A DNA stretch of 64,000 bases from Actinospineispora acaciae DSM 45401 (GCF_000620785.1 NZ_JIAI01000003.1:434001-498000), one strand, 5' to 3'. Positions 16,714 through 25,811 are shown, numbered from the stretch's first letter. A program made the numbers and translations. Notes: a model not told the origin generated them from the letters alone.

Positions 16714-17307
16714 CTAACCTCCCGCGCCCTGCAAAGCCCGTTCCTCGACGACCCGCGCCGCGCGATGCCGCTCCAGCGACGCCCGCAACGCTGCCCGCCC
16801 TCGGTGGATCCGACTGCGGACCGTACCCAGCTTCACTCCGAGGGTAGCGCCGATCTCCTCGTACGACAGGCCCTCGATGTCACAGAGCACGACGGCCGCC
16901 CTGAACTCCGGCGCCAGCTCGTCCAGCGAGGCCTGCAGCGCGGGGTCCAGGTGGGTGTCCGAGTAGACCTGCTCGGGGTCGGGGCCGCCGCCGGGCAGCC
17001 GGTCGGTGTCCTCCGGCAGGCCCTCCATGCGCAACCGGCCACGCCGGCGCACCATGTCCAGGAACAGGTTGGTGGTGATCCGGTGCAGCCAGCCCTCGAA
17101 CGTGCCGGGCTGGTACGACGCCAGCGAGCGGAACACCCGGATGAACGTCTCCTGGGTGAGGTCCTCGGCGTCGTGCGCGTTGCCGGTGAGCCGGTAGGCC
17201 AGCCGGTAGACCCGGTCGGCGTGTTCTCGGACGACCTCGTCCCAGCTCGGCGGCGTCCAGCTGGACGCGGCGTCGGGCAGCGCGGCGGCGCTCGGTCGAG
17301 TGACCAT
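16714..17307 (-). CDS. sigE: ECF RNA polymerase sigma factor SigE
   Basis: 197 residues from the ATG at 17307. AGGAGG lies 14 bases upstream, a little far, and a GTG at 17322 directly overlaps it, so the start is uncertain. Region 2: [20 protein letters not shown] and [15 protein letters not shown]. Region 4: [17 protein letters not shown] and [16 protein letters not shown]. These match the actinobacterial SigE group that governs envelope and oxidative stress. Its anti-sigma follows after 3 bases, then htrA and tatB. The 268-base divergent region with the methyltransferase gene likely holds its promoter. Confidence 0.93.
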   Translation of the reverse strand: MVTRPSAAALPDAASSWTPPSWDEVVREHADRVYRLAYRLTGNAHDAEDLTQETFIRVFRSLASYQPGTFEGWLHRITTNLFLDMVRRRGRLRMEGLPEDTDRLPGGGPDPEQVYSDTHLDPALQASLDELAPEFRAAVVLCDIEGLSYEEIGATLGVKLGTVRSRIHRGRAALRASLERHRAARVVEERALQGAGG

Positions 17308-17575
17308 GGTGACGGTTCGCACCTCCTGGGGGCGGGTCGTGCCACAAGTATGAACGTGGTGGCCAACCTCTTTGTTTCCTTGTGACCAAGTTATGCACAG
17401 TTGGGTTGGTCACCCGTGGGCGCTTCCGACGACCCCGAAGGCCCCCACGTTGTGCCATACACAGAGTGACGGATGACCGTGAGGGAGCCGTGAGGTTCGC
17501 CTAAGAGCCGCCTAAGAACCTCCCGCGCCCCGCTCAATACCCGGTTTGCCGGCGTTGACGCAGTAATCTCAGGAC
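17308..17575. other. Divergent sigE / O-methyltransferase promoter region
   Basis: 268 bases without a gene. It holds an 8-bp inverted repeat (GTGACCAA near 17383 and TTGGTCAC near 17407) and a tandem CGCCTAAGA (near 17499-17516). TTGACG occurs near 17555, too close to the GTG start at 17576 for a normal -35. No SigE-type promoter could be assigned by eye. Confidence 0.35.
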
Positions 17576-18241
17576 GTGAACGGTGACGGCGGCACGGCCG
17601 CCCGGCGTGGCTTCGCAACCAGAGCCGTCGGGTACCTCGCGCCGAGCCACCTCGACGAGGACGAGGTGCTGCTCGACGCTCGGACCCGAGGGACCGAGTT
17701 CGGCTGCGCCCCGATCGACCCCGCCGAGGGCGCCGCGCTGCGCTTCCTGGCCACCGCGCTGCGGGCCAGGGCGGTGGTCGAGATCGGCACCGGCGCGGGC
17801 GTGAGCGGCCAGTGGCTGCTGCGCGGCATGGCCCCGGACGGCGTGCTCACCTCCATCGACATCGAGCCCGAGCACCAGCGGGCCGCCCGCGCCGGCTTCC
17901 GCGAGGCCGGCTACCCCAGCGGCCGGCTGCGGTTGATCAACGGCATCGCCCTGGAGGTGCTCCCCCGCCTCGCCGACGGCGCCTACGACCTGGTGTTCGC
18001 CGACGCGGCCACCGTGGAGTACCCGAGGTACCTGGACGCGGCCATCCGGCTGCTCCGCCCCGGCGGGGTGGTCGCGCTGTGCGGCGTACCGACCGCCGAC
18101 GAGCTGGACAGCTACGAGGCCGGCCCGGAGGCGCGCGCGCTGCTGGAGGTCCACCAGGCCTGCCGCGAGGACGAACGCCTTGTCCCGCTGCCGCAGGCCA
18201 CCACCGGCCTGCTGATCGCCGCCCGCACCGCCGCGGCCTGA
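17576..18241 (+). CDS. Class I SAM-dependent O-methyltransferase (Rv1220c-like)
   Basis: 221 residues; GTG start. The SAM-binding loop is VVEIGTGAGVSGQWLL (about 63-78), followed by LTSIDIEPEHQ with the acidic ribose ligand and DLVFADAATVEYPRYLDAA, the metal-site region of the catechol O-methyltransferase-like family. It should methylate a small hydroxylated compound in the cytoplasm; no substrate is known for the mycobacterial counterpart. Its conserved position divergent from sigE in actinobacteria suggests a link to stress or cell-envelope physiology, but this is inference. Confidence 0.88.
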   Translation: MNGDGGTAARRGFATRAVGYLAPSHLDEDEVLLDARTRGTEFGCAPIDPAEGAALRFLATALRARAVVEIGTGAGVSGQWLLRGMAPDGVLTSIDIEPEHQRAARAGFREAGYPSGRLRLINGIALEVLPRLADGAYDLVFADAATVEYPRYLDAAIRLLRPGGVVALCGVPTADELDSYEAGPEARALLEVHQACREDERLVPLPQATTGLLIAARTAAA

Positions 18242-18441
18242 CCCCACCGCTCGACCCAGCGGCCAGCCGACTCCAGCCCTGGCCAAGTCCGCCCCGGCCA
18301 ACTCCGTAACCACGCCACCCGCCGCACTCACCCCACCCACGCCGCCGCGCCCGCTCACCACCCCACCAAACCGACCGACCGTCGGTCTACCTCACGACGG
18401 CGGACTGACGCCGCGGTGAGGTCCCGTTGATCATGGAAAGG

Positions 18442-18457
18442 CGGTTCCGCGGAACCG
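18442..18457. repeat. 16-bp palindrome, also present inside lpqW
   Basis: CGGTTCCGCGGAACCG is a perfect palindrome in the 243-base gap between the convergent O-methyltransferase and glgC genes. The surrounding 20-mer, 18441-18460, recurs exactly at 48031-48050 within the lpqW coding sequence. The remaining gap shows only C-rich sequence. Confidence 0.5.
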
Positions 18458-18484
18458 GGTACGGGCGGTTCCGGGGACGCGGAG

Positions 18485-19723
18485 TCAGCTGGCGGTGACG
18501 CCCTTGCCGAGCACCACGACGCCGCCTGCGCTGACCGTGTAGCGGGCTCGGTCCAGGGCCAGGTCCACGCCGACCTGGGCACCGTCGGGGACGAGCACGT
18601 TCTTGTCCAGGATGGCGTTGCGGACGGTGGCGCCCTTGCCGATGCGCACGCCCGGCAGCAGCACCGAGTCGGACACCTCCGCCCCGGCCTCGACGCGCAC
18701 GCCGGCGCTGACCACCGAGCGGTTCACCACCCCGCCGGAGATGATCGTTCCCGGGCCGACGATGGAGTCCTCCGCGCGGCCGGTCTCGACGAACTTGGCC
18801 GGGGGCAGCGGCGGGGTCGCGGTGCGGATCGGCCAGCGGTCGTTGTAGAGGTTGAAGATGGGGTGCACGGACACCAGGTCGAGGTGGGCGTCGTAGTAGG
18901 CGTCCAGGGTGCCGACGTCGCGCCAGTAGCCGGCGTCGCGGTCGGTCGCGCCGGGGACGACGTTGTCGGCGAAGTCGTAGACGGCGGCCTCGCCGGCGCG
19001 GACCAGCCTCGGGATGATGTCGCCGCCCATGTCGTGGTCGGAGTCGGCGTCCTCGGCGTCGGCGTGCAGGGCGCCCAGCAGCGCGTCGGTGGAGAACAGG
19101 TAGTTGCCCATCGAGGCGAAGGTGACCTCGGGGTCGTCGGGGGTGCCTGGCGGGTCGGAGGGCTTCTCCAGGAAGTCGATGATCTGGCCGTCCTCGTTCG
19201 CCGAGATGCAGCCGAAGCCCTTGGCCTCGGCGCGCGGCACCCTGATCCCGGCCACCGTGACCCCGGCCCCGCTCACGATGTGCTGGGCGATCATCTGGGA
19301 CGGGTCCATCCGGTAGACGTGGTCGGCGCCGAACACGGCTATGTAGTCCGGGCGTTCGTCGTAGACCAGGTTCAGGCTCTGGAAGATCGCGTCCGCCGAG
19401 CCGGTGTACCAGCGCCGGCCGAGGCGCTGCTGGGCCGGGACCGGGGTGATGTACTGGCCGAGCACGGACGACAGCCGCCAGGTGCTGGAGATGTGCCGGT
19501 CCAGCGAGTGCGACTTGTACTGGGTGAGCACGCAGATCCGGTGCAGCCCGGCGTTGACCAGGTTGGACAGCACGAAGTCGATCAGCCGGTAGTTGCCGCC
19601 GAACGGGACGGCCGGTTTGGCGCGGTCGGCGGTCAGGGGCCAGAGCCGCTTGCCCTCACCGCCGGCCAGCACGATGCCGAGCACGCTGCCCGGCATGCCC
19701 ACCGGAAAGCGCGTAGTACTCAT
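18485..19723 (-). CDS. glgC: Glucose-1-phosphate adenylyltransferase
   Basis: 412 residues. It makes ADP-glucose from glucose-1-phosphate and ATP for glycogen and related alpha-glucans. The nucleotidyltransferase signature [25 protein letters not shown] (read in part, about 19-43) is clear, with [30 protein letters not shown] and [18 protein letters not shown]. The C-terminal left-handed beta-helix ([22 protein letters not shown]) carries the allosteric region. In mycobacteria glgA is divergent from glgC; here the upstream gene is a CGNR protein and no glgA lies in the window. Glucan synthesis may instead use the GlgM-GlgE route elsewhere. Confidence 0.95.
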   Translation of the reverse strand: MSTTRFPVGMPGSVLGIVLAGGEGKRLWPLTADRAKPAVPFGGNYRLIDFVLSNLVNAGLHRICVLTQYKSHSLDRHISSTWRLSSVLGQYITPVPAQQRLGRRWYTGSADAIFQSLNLVYDERPDYIAVFGADHVYRMDPSQMIAQHIVSGAGVTVAGIRVPRAEAKGFGCISANEDGQIIDFLEKPSDPPGTPDDPEVTFASMGNYLFSTDALLGALHADAEDADSDHDMGGDIIPRLVRAGEAAVYDFADNVVPGATDRDAGYWRDVGTLDAYYDAHLDLVSVHPIFNLYNDRWPIRTATPPLPPAKFVETGRAEDSIVGPGTIISGGVVNRSVVSAGVRVEAGAEVSDSVLLPGVRIGKGATVRNAILDKNVLVPDGAQVGVDLALDRARYTVSAGGVVVLGKGVTAS

Positions 19724-19920
19724 CGCCGATGCTCCGTCTCCCCTGCGCTGGGTGTCCCGTCCGCGATGGGCCCGGACCTCGGCGGCGCGGCCGGTGAGAG
19801 ACCCCCCGGCAGCCGGGCTGCGCTCGCGCGGTTACCGCAACCGACATTAACGTGGCTCCGGGCGCGGTTCCACCTTCCGGTGCCCGACACACCGCCGCTG
19901 AGACGGCGTTCACCACGGAT

Positions 19921-20457
19921 TCAGCCCGAGGTACCGGCCCGGCGGCGAGCCCGGTGCGCGGCGACCGCCGAGCGGTTGGCGCAGGCCGGCGAGCAGTACC
20001 GGCGGCTGGCGTTGCGCGAGGCGTCCGCGTACACCCGCCGGCAGCCGGCCGCCGAGCACACCCCGTGCCGCTCCAGCCCGTACTCGGAGACCAGCGAGGC
20101 CAGCGCGAACGCCGTGGTGGCCCGCACCCTGGCCAGCAGGCCGGTGTCCGGGCCGCTGTAGTGCAGGTGCCACGGCTGGCCGTCGTGCGCGGTCAGGTGC
20201 GGGGTGATGTCGGCGTCGGCGAGGATGCCGTTGATCAGCTCGGCGGCCCGGGCGACGCCGGTGGCGTCGAACACCTCGGCGAGCCGGGCCGCCCAGGCCC
20301 ACAGGTCGCGCTCCAGGCCCGCGGTCCACGGCGAGTCGATCTGGTAGCGCCGGGCGGCGAGGAGCTCGCGCGGCGCGGGGGCGCCGGCGGAGCGCAGGCC
20401 GTTCACCAGGTCGACGGCCAGCCCGAGCGGGTCGTTGCGGTAACCGGTGAAGTCCAT
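19921..20457 (-). CDS. ABATE/CGNR zinc-finger domain protein
   Basis: 178 residues, preceded by GAGGTAAG. The N-terminal two thirds match the ABATE (alpha-beta pseudo-receptor) type domain (NDPLGLAVDLVNGLR). The C-terminal zinc finger has four cysteines (CSAAGCRRVYAD, then RYCSPACANRSAVAAHRARRR), where CANR stands for the usual CGNR. These proteins are thought to be stress-responsive transcription regulators, but targets are unknown. It is divergent from a 61-residue zinc-ribbon-like protein, with only 77 bases between them. Confidence 0.85.
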   Translation of the reverse strand: MDFTGYRNDPLGLAVDLVNGLRSAGAPAPRELLAARRYQIDSPWTAGLERDLWAWAARLAEVFDATGVARAAELINGILADADITPHLTAHDGQPWHLHYSGPDTGLLARVRATTAFALASLVSEYGLERHGVCSAAGCRRVYADASRNASRRYCSPACANRSAVAAHRARRRAGTSG

Positions 20458-20534
20458 TGACCACTTACCTCGAGGCTGCTTGGATACGTTGTAAGAGTCG
20501 TAATACTTGACGGATATTACCGGTTGGAGGCGGG

Positions 20535-20720
20535 ATGCGCTGCACGGAGTGCGGCTGGCCGTTGTCGGAGGGCGAGACGATCTCGACGCACCGCACCTCG
20601 GAGGGCCAGGTCAGCTACCTGCGCTGCCCGTGCGGGGCGATAGCGGTACGGCTGCGCCAGCCGCCGCCGAGCACGCCGGTCATCGACGTGGTGGTGGGCA
20701 GGGGGCTAACGGCCGGGTAG
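20535..20720 (+). CDS. Small zinc-ribbon-like protein
   Basis: 61 residues. The ATG at 20535 has GGAGG six bases upstream. It shows two Cys pairs, CTECGWPL and RCPCGAIAV, 23 residues apart, a pattern that would bind one zinc in a rubredoxin-like knuckle. No known function. Its 3' end overlaps the convergent pepA end by 15 bases. It shares a short divergent promoter region with the CGNR gene, so co-regulation is possible. Confidence 0.68.
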   Translation: MRCTECGWPLSEGETISTHRTSEGQVSYLRCPCGAIAVRLRQPPPSTPVIDVVVGRGLTAG

Positions 20721-22307
20721 GGCCAGGCCGAGCGCCAGGGCGGCCAGGGTGCGGGCGGCGAACCCGGTCGCGCCGGCGGCCACCTCGTCGTAGGGCTTCT
20801 CGCAGCGCGCCGGGCCGGCGATGTCCAGGTGCGCCCAGGGCAGCCCGCCGGTGAACTCCCGCAGGAACAGCGCCGCGCCGATGCCGCTGGGGCCCTTCGG
20901 GATCTGGCGGACGTCGGCGATGTCCGAGGCGACCTCCTCGGCCACGTGGTCGAGCAGCGGCATCCGCCACAGTCGCTCGCCGGCTCGTTCGCCGGCCTTG
21001 ACGAGCGCGTCGGCCAGCTCGTCGTCGGTGGCGAACAGCCCGCCGGTGCGCAGGCCCAGCGTCACCTTCATGGCCCCGGTGAGGGTCGCCACGTCGACGA
21101 TCAGGTCGGGCGCGAGCTCGCGCACCGCGTAGCCGAGCGCGTCGGCGAGCACCAGCCGGCCCTCGGCGTCGGTATTGGTCACCTCGGTGGTGGTGCCGTC
21201 GTAGTGGCGGACGACGTCGCCGGGGCGGTACGCCGAGCCGGACACGTGGTTCTCCGCGGCCGGCACCAGGCCGGTCACCCGCAGCGGCACTCGCAGCCGG
21301 GCGATGGCCACCAGCGCGCCGACCACCGCCGCGCCACCGGCCATGTCGGTGCGCATCAGGTGCATGCCGTCGGCGGGCTTGATGGAGATGCCGCCGGTGT
21401 CGAAGGTGATGCCCTTGCCGACCAGCACCAGGTGCCGTTCGTCGGCCCGCTCGGAGGGGTTCCAGTCCAGGCGCAGCAGCGCGGGCGGGCGGGACGAGCC
21501 GCCGCCGACGGCGAGCAGGCCGCCGAAGCCCTCGGCGGCGAGTCGTTCGGACGGCCAGGTGCGCGAGGTCAGGCCGGGCACGGTGGCGGCGACCTCGGCG
21601 GCGGTCTCGACCAGCCAGGTCGGCGTCTTGACGTCGGACGGGGTGCTGGCCAGGTCGCGGGCCAGCGCGGTGGCCGCCGCCAGCGCCCCGGCCACCTCGG
21701 CCCGCTCGCGGGCGACCGCCAGCTCGGCCCCCGGCACCACCAGCTCGACCCGGCCCGGCGCCGAGGGCCGTCGGGTGCTCACCCGGAACCGGTGCGAGCC
21801 CAGGACCAGCCCGGTGACCAGCTCGGTGATCGGCTCGGTACTCAGCACTGCCCGGCTCGACTCGGACAGCCCGGCCGCCGGGACCGCCACGGGCCGCCCG
21901 GCACCGTTGGGGTCGCTGGTAGCGTCCGCGGCCTCGTCGGCGCGCGCCCGCAACCTCCCGGCCAGGGCGGCGCCGGCGCGACGAAGCCCGGCGGGGTCGG
22001 TGGCGCGGTCGCCGATGCCGAGCAGCAGGCGCCCGTCCGGCAGCACGTGCAACTGACCGGCCGTGCCGTCGGCACCCAGGGTCTCGATCAGCTCCGGGTC
22101 GACGAGATCGACGAGATCGGCGGGATCGGCGGAGTCGACGCCGCCGCCCGCGGCGTCCTGTCGTCCCTCTGCGTCCAGCGTGACGACCCGTTCCGCCCCC
22201 TCGCTCGGCCGCCCGACCACGTCGACCGTCAGCAGCGGTGACGGTACCGGTGGCAGCGTGTCGACACCCGTTGCGCTCGCGCGCCCCCCGACGCCGGTTG
22301 CCGGCAC
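20706..22307 (-). CDS. M17 leucyl aminopeptidase family protein
   Basis: 533 residues from a GTG at 22307, three bases after the DUF3117 stop; the start is uncertain because the ribosome site is weak. The catalytic half carries all M17 motifs: LVLVGKGITFDTGGISIKP (metal Lys and Asp), MRTDMAGGAAVVGAL, and NTDAEGRLVLADAL (Asp and Glu ligands plus the Arg). It should release N-terminal hydrophobic residues using two metal ions. The N-terminal half is poorly conserved. M. tuberculosis pepB is located elsewhere in its genome, so this placement next to DUF3117 differs. Confidence 0.9.
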   Translation of the reverse strand: MPATGVGGRASATGVDTLPPVPSPLLTVDVVGRPSEGAERVVTLDAEGRQDAAGGGVDSADPADLVDLVDPELIETLGADGTAGQLHVLPDGRLLLGIGDRATDPAGLRRAGAALAGRLRARADEAADATSDPNGAGRPVAVPAAGLSESSRAVLSTEPITELVTGLVLGSHRFRVSTRRPSAPGRVELVVPGAELAVARERAEVAGALAAATALARDLASTPSDVKTPTWLVETAAEVAATVPGLTSRTWPSERLAAEGFGGLLAVGGGSSRPPALLRLDWNPSERADERHLVLVGKGITFDTGGISIKPADGMHLMRTDMAGGAAVVGALVAIARLRVPLRVTGLVPAAENHVSGSAYRPGDVVRHYDGTTTEVTNTDAEGRLVLADALGYAVRELAPDLIVDVATLTGAMKVTLGLRTGGLFATDDELADALVKAGERAGERLWRMPLLDHVAEEVASDIADVRQIPKGPSGIGAALFLREFTGGLPWAHLDIAGPARCEKPYDEVAAGATGFAARTLAALALGLALPGR

Positions 22308-22309
22308 GC

Positions 22310-22477
22310 TCAGCCCGATGCCGCTTTCAGTGCGTCGCCCAGGTCACTGGCCTCTTCGGCCGACATCTCGACGACCAGGCGGCCTCCCCCTTCCAGTGGT
22401 ACGCGCATCACGATGCCCCGCCCCTCCTTGGTGACTTCGAGGGGACCATCTCCGGTCCGGGGCTTCATGGCCGCCAT
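22310..22477 (-). CDS. DUF3117 small protein (Rv1211-like)
   Basis: 55 residues from the ATG at 22477 with GGGAG upstream; a longer frame to 22612 lacks support. The sequence MAAMKPRTGDGPLEVTKEGR followed by MRVPLEGGGRLVVEMSAEEA is the near-invariant DUF3117 family seen across actinobacteria. It probably folds as a small beta-hairpin-plus-helix domain. The function is unknown. Its place between tag and glgC is conserved with M. tuberculosis, as recalled. Confidence 0.9.
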   Translation of the reverse strand: MAAMKPRTGDGPLEVTKEGRGIVMRVPLEGGGRLVVEMSAEEASDLGDALKAASG

Positions 22478-22652
22478 GTCGAGCTCCCTCCATAGCCGGT
22501 CGTCACGGGCTCGGTGCGTCGGGGGTCCGGCGCGTGTCCGCGCCGGCGGCTGAGACGAGCCCATGGGTGGATCCAGTGGATATTGTCCCCTATCCCGGAA
22601 TGAGTGGTGCAACCGAGGCGATCACCTCGGTGAAGATCGCGAACCGATCCGA

Positions 22653-23234
22653 TCACGGCCCAACCGCGACGCAACCCTCCAGATGGTCGTCAACCAGGCC
22701 GACGGCCTGCATCAATGCGTAGCACGTCGTGGGGCCGACGAACCTGAACCCGCGCCGTTTCAGCTCGCGCGCCATGGCCGTCGACTCCGGCGTCACCGCC
22801 GGCACCTCGGCCAGCGTGCGCGGGCGGCGGCGGCCGGCCGGATCGGGAGCGAACGACCAGAGCAGCTCGTCCAGCGGGACGTCCAGGTCCAGCACCGCGC
22901 GGGCGTTGCCCCGGGCCGCCTCGATCTTGGCGCGGTTGCGGACGATGCCGGGGTCGGCGAGCAGCCTGGCCACGTCGGCGTCGTCGAACGCGGCCACGGC
23001 GGCCGGGTCGAAGCCGGCGAACGCGCGCCGGAACGCCTCCCGCTTGCGCAGGATGACCAGCCAGGACAGCCCGGACTGGAAGCCCTCCAGGCACAGCCGC
23101 TCGAACATCGGGGTGACCCCGCGCAGCGGCCGGCCCCACTCCCGGTCGTGGTACTCCACGTACTCGGGCGCGGACATGCCCCAGGGGCAGCGGGCCCGCC
23201 CGTCCGGGCCGACCACTGCACCGTTCTCCGTCAC
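22653..23234 (-). CDS. tag: DNA-3-methyladenine glycosylase I
   Basis: 193 residues. It excises 3-methyladenine from alkylated DNA. Hallmarks: RCPWGMS (zinc Cys16), YHDREWGRPLRG (zinc His29 and the active-site Glu/Trp), FERLCLEGFQSGLSW, IVRNRAKIEAARGNA, and the C-terminal zinc pair in DDHLEGC. All four zinc ligands of the E. coli enzyme have counterparts. It overlaps the DivIVA-domain gene by 4 bases (ATGA), so the two are translationally coupled. Confidence 0.95.
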   Translation of the reverse strand: MTENGAVVGPDGRARCPWGMSAPEYVEYHDREWGRPLRGVTPMFERLCLEGFQSGLSWLVILRKREAFRRAFAGFDPAAVAAFDDADVARLLADPGIVRNRAKIEAARGNARAVLDLDVPLDELLWSFAPDPAGRRRPRTLAEVPAVTPESTAMARELKRRGFRFVGPTTCYALMQAVGLVDDHLEGCVAVGP

Positions 23235-23605
23235 TGTCCAGCCTCCCCGGCGGCCGCGCCGTCGTTCGTCATGTCATCGGTGGGCTCCAGCTCGGCGAGG
23301 CGCAGCAGCAGCGCGTCCCGTTCCCCGGTGACCTGCTCCAGCTCGCCGGCCGCCCGGTCCAGCTCGCCGGCCAGCCGCTCCAGCGCCCAGTCCACCTCGG
23401 CCATCTTGTAACCCCGTATCGCCTGCTGGAACCGCAGCGCACGCACGTCGTCGGCGCGCAGCTGGTGGTCCGGCAGCCAGGTCGGCGTGGCGCCGGGTGG
23501 GATGGGCGCGAGCTCCTCGCCCCGCCCGAACACCGCCGACGCACCCAGGAAGAAGACGGCCGCGACCCCCAGCACCACCACGAGGTAGATCAGCGCCGTG
23601 CCCAT
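23231..23605 (-). CDS. DivIVA-domain membrane protein (Rv1209-like)
   Basis: 124 residues. One N-terminal membrane helix (about 4-26) is followed by the short DivIVA-type motif LRADDVRALRFQQAIRGYKMAEVDWALERL and then a coiled coil rich in Glu and Leu. DivIVA-like proteins recognise curved membrane at poles or septa. Here the anchor is a transmembrane helix and the coiled coil is short. It sits between gpgS and tag as in mycobacteria. A direct role in cell growth is inference. Confidence 0.85.
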   Translation of the reverse strand: MGTALIYLVVVLGVAAVFFLGASAVFGRGEELAPIPPGATPTWLPDHQLRADDVRALRFQQAIRGYKMAEVDWALERLAGELDRAAGELEQVTGERDALLLRLAELEPTDDMTNDGAAAGEAGQ

Positions 23606-23625
23606 GCGTGGACTCTAGTGCGGCC

Positions 23626-24609
23626 CTAGTTGTCGACCCCGTCACCCGTGCGGGACAGGATCTCGAGCATCGGCGGGCGCTCGGTGACCTCGACGTGCGC
23701 GCTGGTCGGCAGCCACTCGCCTTCGAGCTGGCGGAACTGCGTGATCGCGCCGCCGGAGTCGGGCAGCGCGCAGCGGTGCAGCGCTGCGGCCAGTATCTGG
23801 CGGGCCATCACGCCCAGCGCCAGCAGCGAGCGGTTGCGGTGCTTGCGTACGCCGAGGTTGACCTGGGCCAGCGCGTCCAGGCCGTGCCGTTCCCAGGTGT
23901 CCAGCAGCAGCCCGATCTCCACCCCGTACCCGGCCGCGAACGGCACCGACTCGAGCAGCTCGCGGGTGGCGGCGTACTCCCCGCCGAGCGGCTGCACCAC
24001 CCCGGACAGCTCCGGACGCAGCGCGGCCAGCAGCGGGCGTACCAAAAGCTCGGTGACCCGGCCGCCGCCTGCGTTGATGCTCGTTCCGCTGGCGCTGCTC
24101 TCGGTCTCCAGCTCGGAGGTCTCCAGCCGCAGCGGGCGCCGGTAGAAGCCCTTGACCAGCGCCACCCCGGGCTCGGTGAGCAGCGGGCCGAGCAGCGCGG
24201 GGACGAACCCGGGGTCGAAATCGACCAGGTCGGAGTCCAGGAACACCACCAGGTCGCCGGCGGTCGCGGCCAGCGAGCGCCACAGCACCTCGCCCTTGCC
24301 GGGCACCGGCTCGACGTCCGGGAGCACCTCCTCGCGGCCGACCACCCGCGCCCCGGCGGCCGCGGCGCGCGCCCTGGTCAGGTCGGTGGAGCCAGAGTCC
24401 AGCACGACCAGCTCGTCCACCAGCGGGTCGGGGCCGGTGGCCAGCGAGGCGACGGCGGCCACGATCGGCCCCACGGTGTCCTGCTCGTTCAGCGCGGGCA
24501 GTACGACGGAGACGCTCCGGCCGCGCTTGGCGGCGCGCAGCTCGTCGACGGTCCAGGCCGGGCGCTGCCAGGTGCGGCGCGCGAACCAGGCCTCCAGCTC
24601 GGGGTCCAC
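23626..24609 (-). CDS. gpgS: Glucosyl-3-phosphoglycerate synthase
   Basis: 327 residues from a GTG placed directly after the preceding TAG. GT81/GT-A fold: SVVLPALNEQDTV (about 34-46), VVLDSGSTDLT, and the metal-binding D-x-D in FLDSDLVDFD (Asp125, Asp127). The substrate loop INAGGGRVTELLVRP and acceptor-site His in VRKHRNRS are present. It transfers glucose from UDP-glucose to 3-phosphoglycerate, the first step toward glucosylglycerate and methylglucose lipopolysaccharide. It is cytoplasmic and lies in an operon with the folP-like and LOG genes. Confidence 0.93.
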   Translation of the reverse strand: MDPELEAWFARRTWQRPAWTVDELRAAKRGRSVSVVLPALNEQDTVGPIVAAVASLATGPDPLVDELVVLDSGSTDLTRARAAAAGARVVGREEVLPDVEPVPGKGEVLWRSLAATAGDLVVFLDSDLVDFDPGFVPALLGPLLTEPGVALVKGFYRRPLRLETSELETESSASGTSINAGGGRVTELLVRPLLAALRPELSGVVQPLGGEYAATRELLESVPFAAGYGVEIGLLLDTWERHGLDALAQVNLGVRKHRNRSLLALGVMARQILAAALHRCALPDSGGAITQFRQLEGEWLPTSAHVEVTERPPMLEILSRTGDGVDN

Positions 24610-25266
24610 CTAGGCGAGCCCGCGCACGCAGCGGGCGGGCGGGCGGGTACCGAGGATGCTGGCCACCATGTCCACGGTACGGCGTACGGCGGCCACCTCG
24701 CCCGCGCCGTGTGCCCGGAACGCTTTAACGCCGTCCGCGGCGGCCAGCGCGACGGCGGCCAGCGCACCCTCGCCGGTGAGCTCCCCGCCGGACAGCGTCA
24801 TCAGCACCGGCCACCCGGTGGTGACCAGCTCGTCGCGGCGGCGCAGCAGCTCCAGCCCGTGCCCGGCGCCCTCGGCGTCGACGAGGATGCCCTCCTTGGG
24901 CACCCCCAGCTCCACCATGCGCTCGGCCCGGTCGGCCGGACAGGCGACCCCGACGCCGTGCTCGGCCGCCACCTCGGCCAGCTCCGGGTCGGCGCCGACA
25001 CCGAGCAGGTCCGCGCCCACCGCACAGGCCGGCCCGGCCACCCGCGCGAGCCCGGTGCGCACGCCGATCACCAGGTCGGGGTGGCGTTGCCGGGCCTGCG
25101 CCACGATCGGCACCAGCCGGCCGTCCCCGGAGACCTCCACCAGGTCCGCGCCGGCGTCGACGGCCGCGTCCCATTCCTCGAGTGGCTCGGACGCGCCGAC
25201 GCTCGCCACCACCAGGGCACGATCGGCGGCCGGCGTCCGCGAGCCGAAGCGCAACGGAGCCGTCAC
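24610..25266 (-). CDS. Short, degenerate dihydropteroate-synthase-like protein (FolP2 position)
   Basis: 218 residues from a GTG at 25266 that overlaps the LOG stop (GTGA); an ATG at 25281 is an alternative. It occupies the folP2 slot between gpgS and the LOG gene. Weak TIM-barrel similarity to pterin-binding enzymes remains: AAVDAGADLVEVSGDG resembles the GADIIDVGGEST strand, and GVKAFRAHGAGEVAAVRRTVDMV resembles the C-terminal VRVHDV helix. The N-terminal NVTPDSFSDGG motif and the phosphate-binding serine are lacking, and it is about 60-90 residues shorter than normal enzymes. It is unlikely to make dihydropteroate. Confidence 0.7.
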   Translation of the reverse strand: MTAPLRFGSRTPAADRALVVASVGASEPLEEWDAAVDAGADLVEVSGDGRLVPIVAQARQRHPDLVIGVRTGLARVAGPACAVGADLLGVGADPELAEVAAEHGVGVACPADRAERMVELGVPKEGILVDAEGAGHGLELLRRRDELVTTGWPVLMTLSGGELTGEGALAAVALAAADGVKAFRAHGAGEVAAVRRTVDMVASILGTRPPARCVRGLA

Positions 25267-25811
25267 GACCCGCCCGCGCATGCGTCCAGCGCCGAGGTCA
25301 CGTCGCCGGTCACCACCAGCCGGTCCATCGCGCCGGCCCGCACGAACCCGTCATCCACCAGGCCGCGCATCCACGCCAGCAGGCCCGCGTAGTGCCCCTC
25401 CGGGTCGAGCAGCACCACCGGCTTGGCGTGCAGGTCCAGGGCGCCGGCGCTCCAGGTCTCGAACAGCTCCTCGCAGGTGCCCAGCCCGCCGGGCAGCGTG
25501 ACGAACGCGTCGGCGTGCGCGTCCATCAGCGCCTTGCGCTCGCGCATGGTGTCGGTGACCAGCAGCTCGTCGGAGTCGTGGTCGGCCCACTCGCGCTCCA
25601 CCATGGAGTGCGGGATCACCCCGACCGTCCGTGCCCCTCCGGCCCTGGCCGCCTTCGCCACCGCGCCCATCATGGAGCGCCGCCCGCCCCCGGAGACCAG
25701 CGTCCAGCCCCGCGCGGCGATGCCGGCGCCCAGCTCCTCGGCCAGGGTGAGCAGCTTCGGCGAGATCCCCTCGTGCGAAGCGCAGTACACGCATACGGCG
25801 AATTCGGTCAC
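25263..25811 (-). CDS. LOG family protein (TIGR00730), paralogue 1
   Basis: 182 residues from a GTG at 25811; GGAGGAG lies about 12 bases upstream, and an ATG at 25832 overlaps the preceding gene. The nucleotide-binding Rossmann-like fold begins FAVCVYCASH, and the LOG signature LPGGLGTCEELFE is intact, with GGGRRSMMGAVAKAA. LOG proteins hydrolyse cytokinin riboside monophosphates or other nucleotide monophosphates to the base; the M. tuberculosis Rv1205 homologue does so. It is followed by a second family member immediately upstream in the operon. Confidence 0.85.
   Translation of the reverse strand: MTEFAVCVYCASHEGISPKLLTLAEELGAGIAARGWTLVSGGGRRSMMGAVAKAARAGGARTVGVIPHSMVEREWADHDSDELLVTDTMRERKALMDAHADAFVTLPGGLGTCEELFETWSAGALDLHAKPVVLLDPEGHYAGLLAWMRGLVDDGFVRAGAMDRLVVTGDVTSALDACAGGS

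Noticed and set aside
18441..18460. The 20-mer with GGTTCCGCGGAACC as an operator shared with lpqW
   Set aside because: The second copy lies inside coding sequence and the first between convergent gene ends, so a promoter operator is unlikely; kept only as a repeat.
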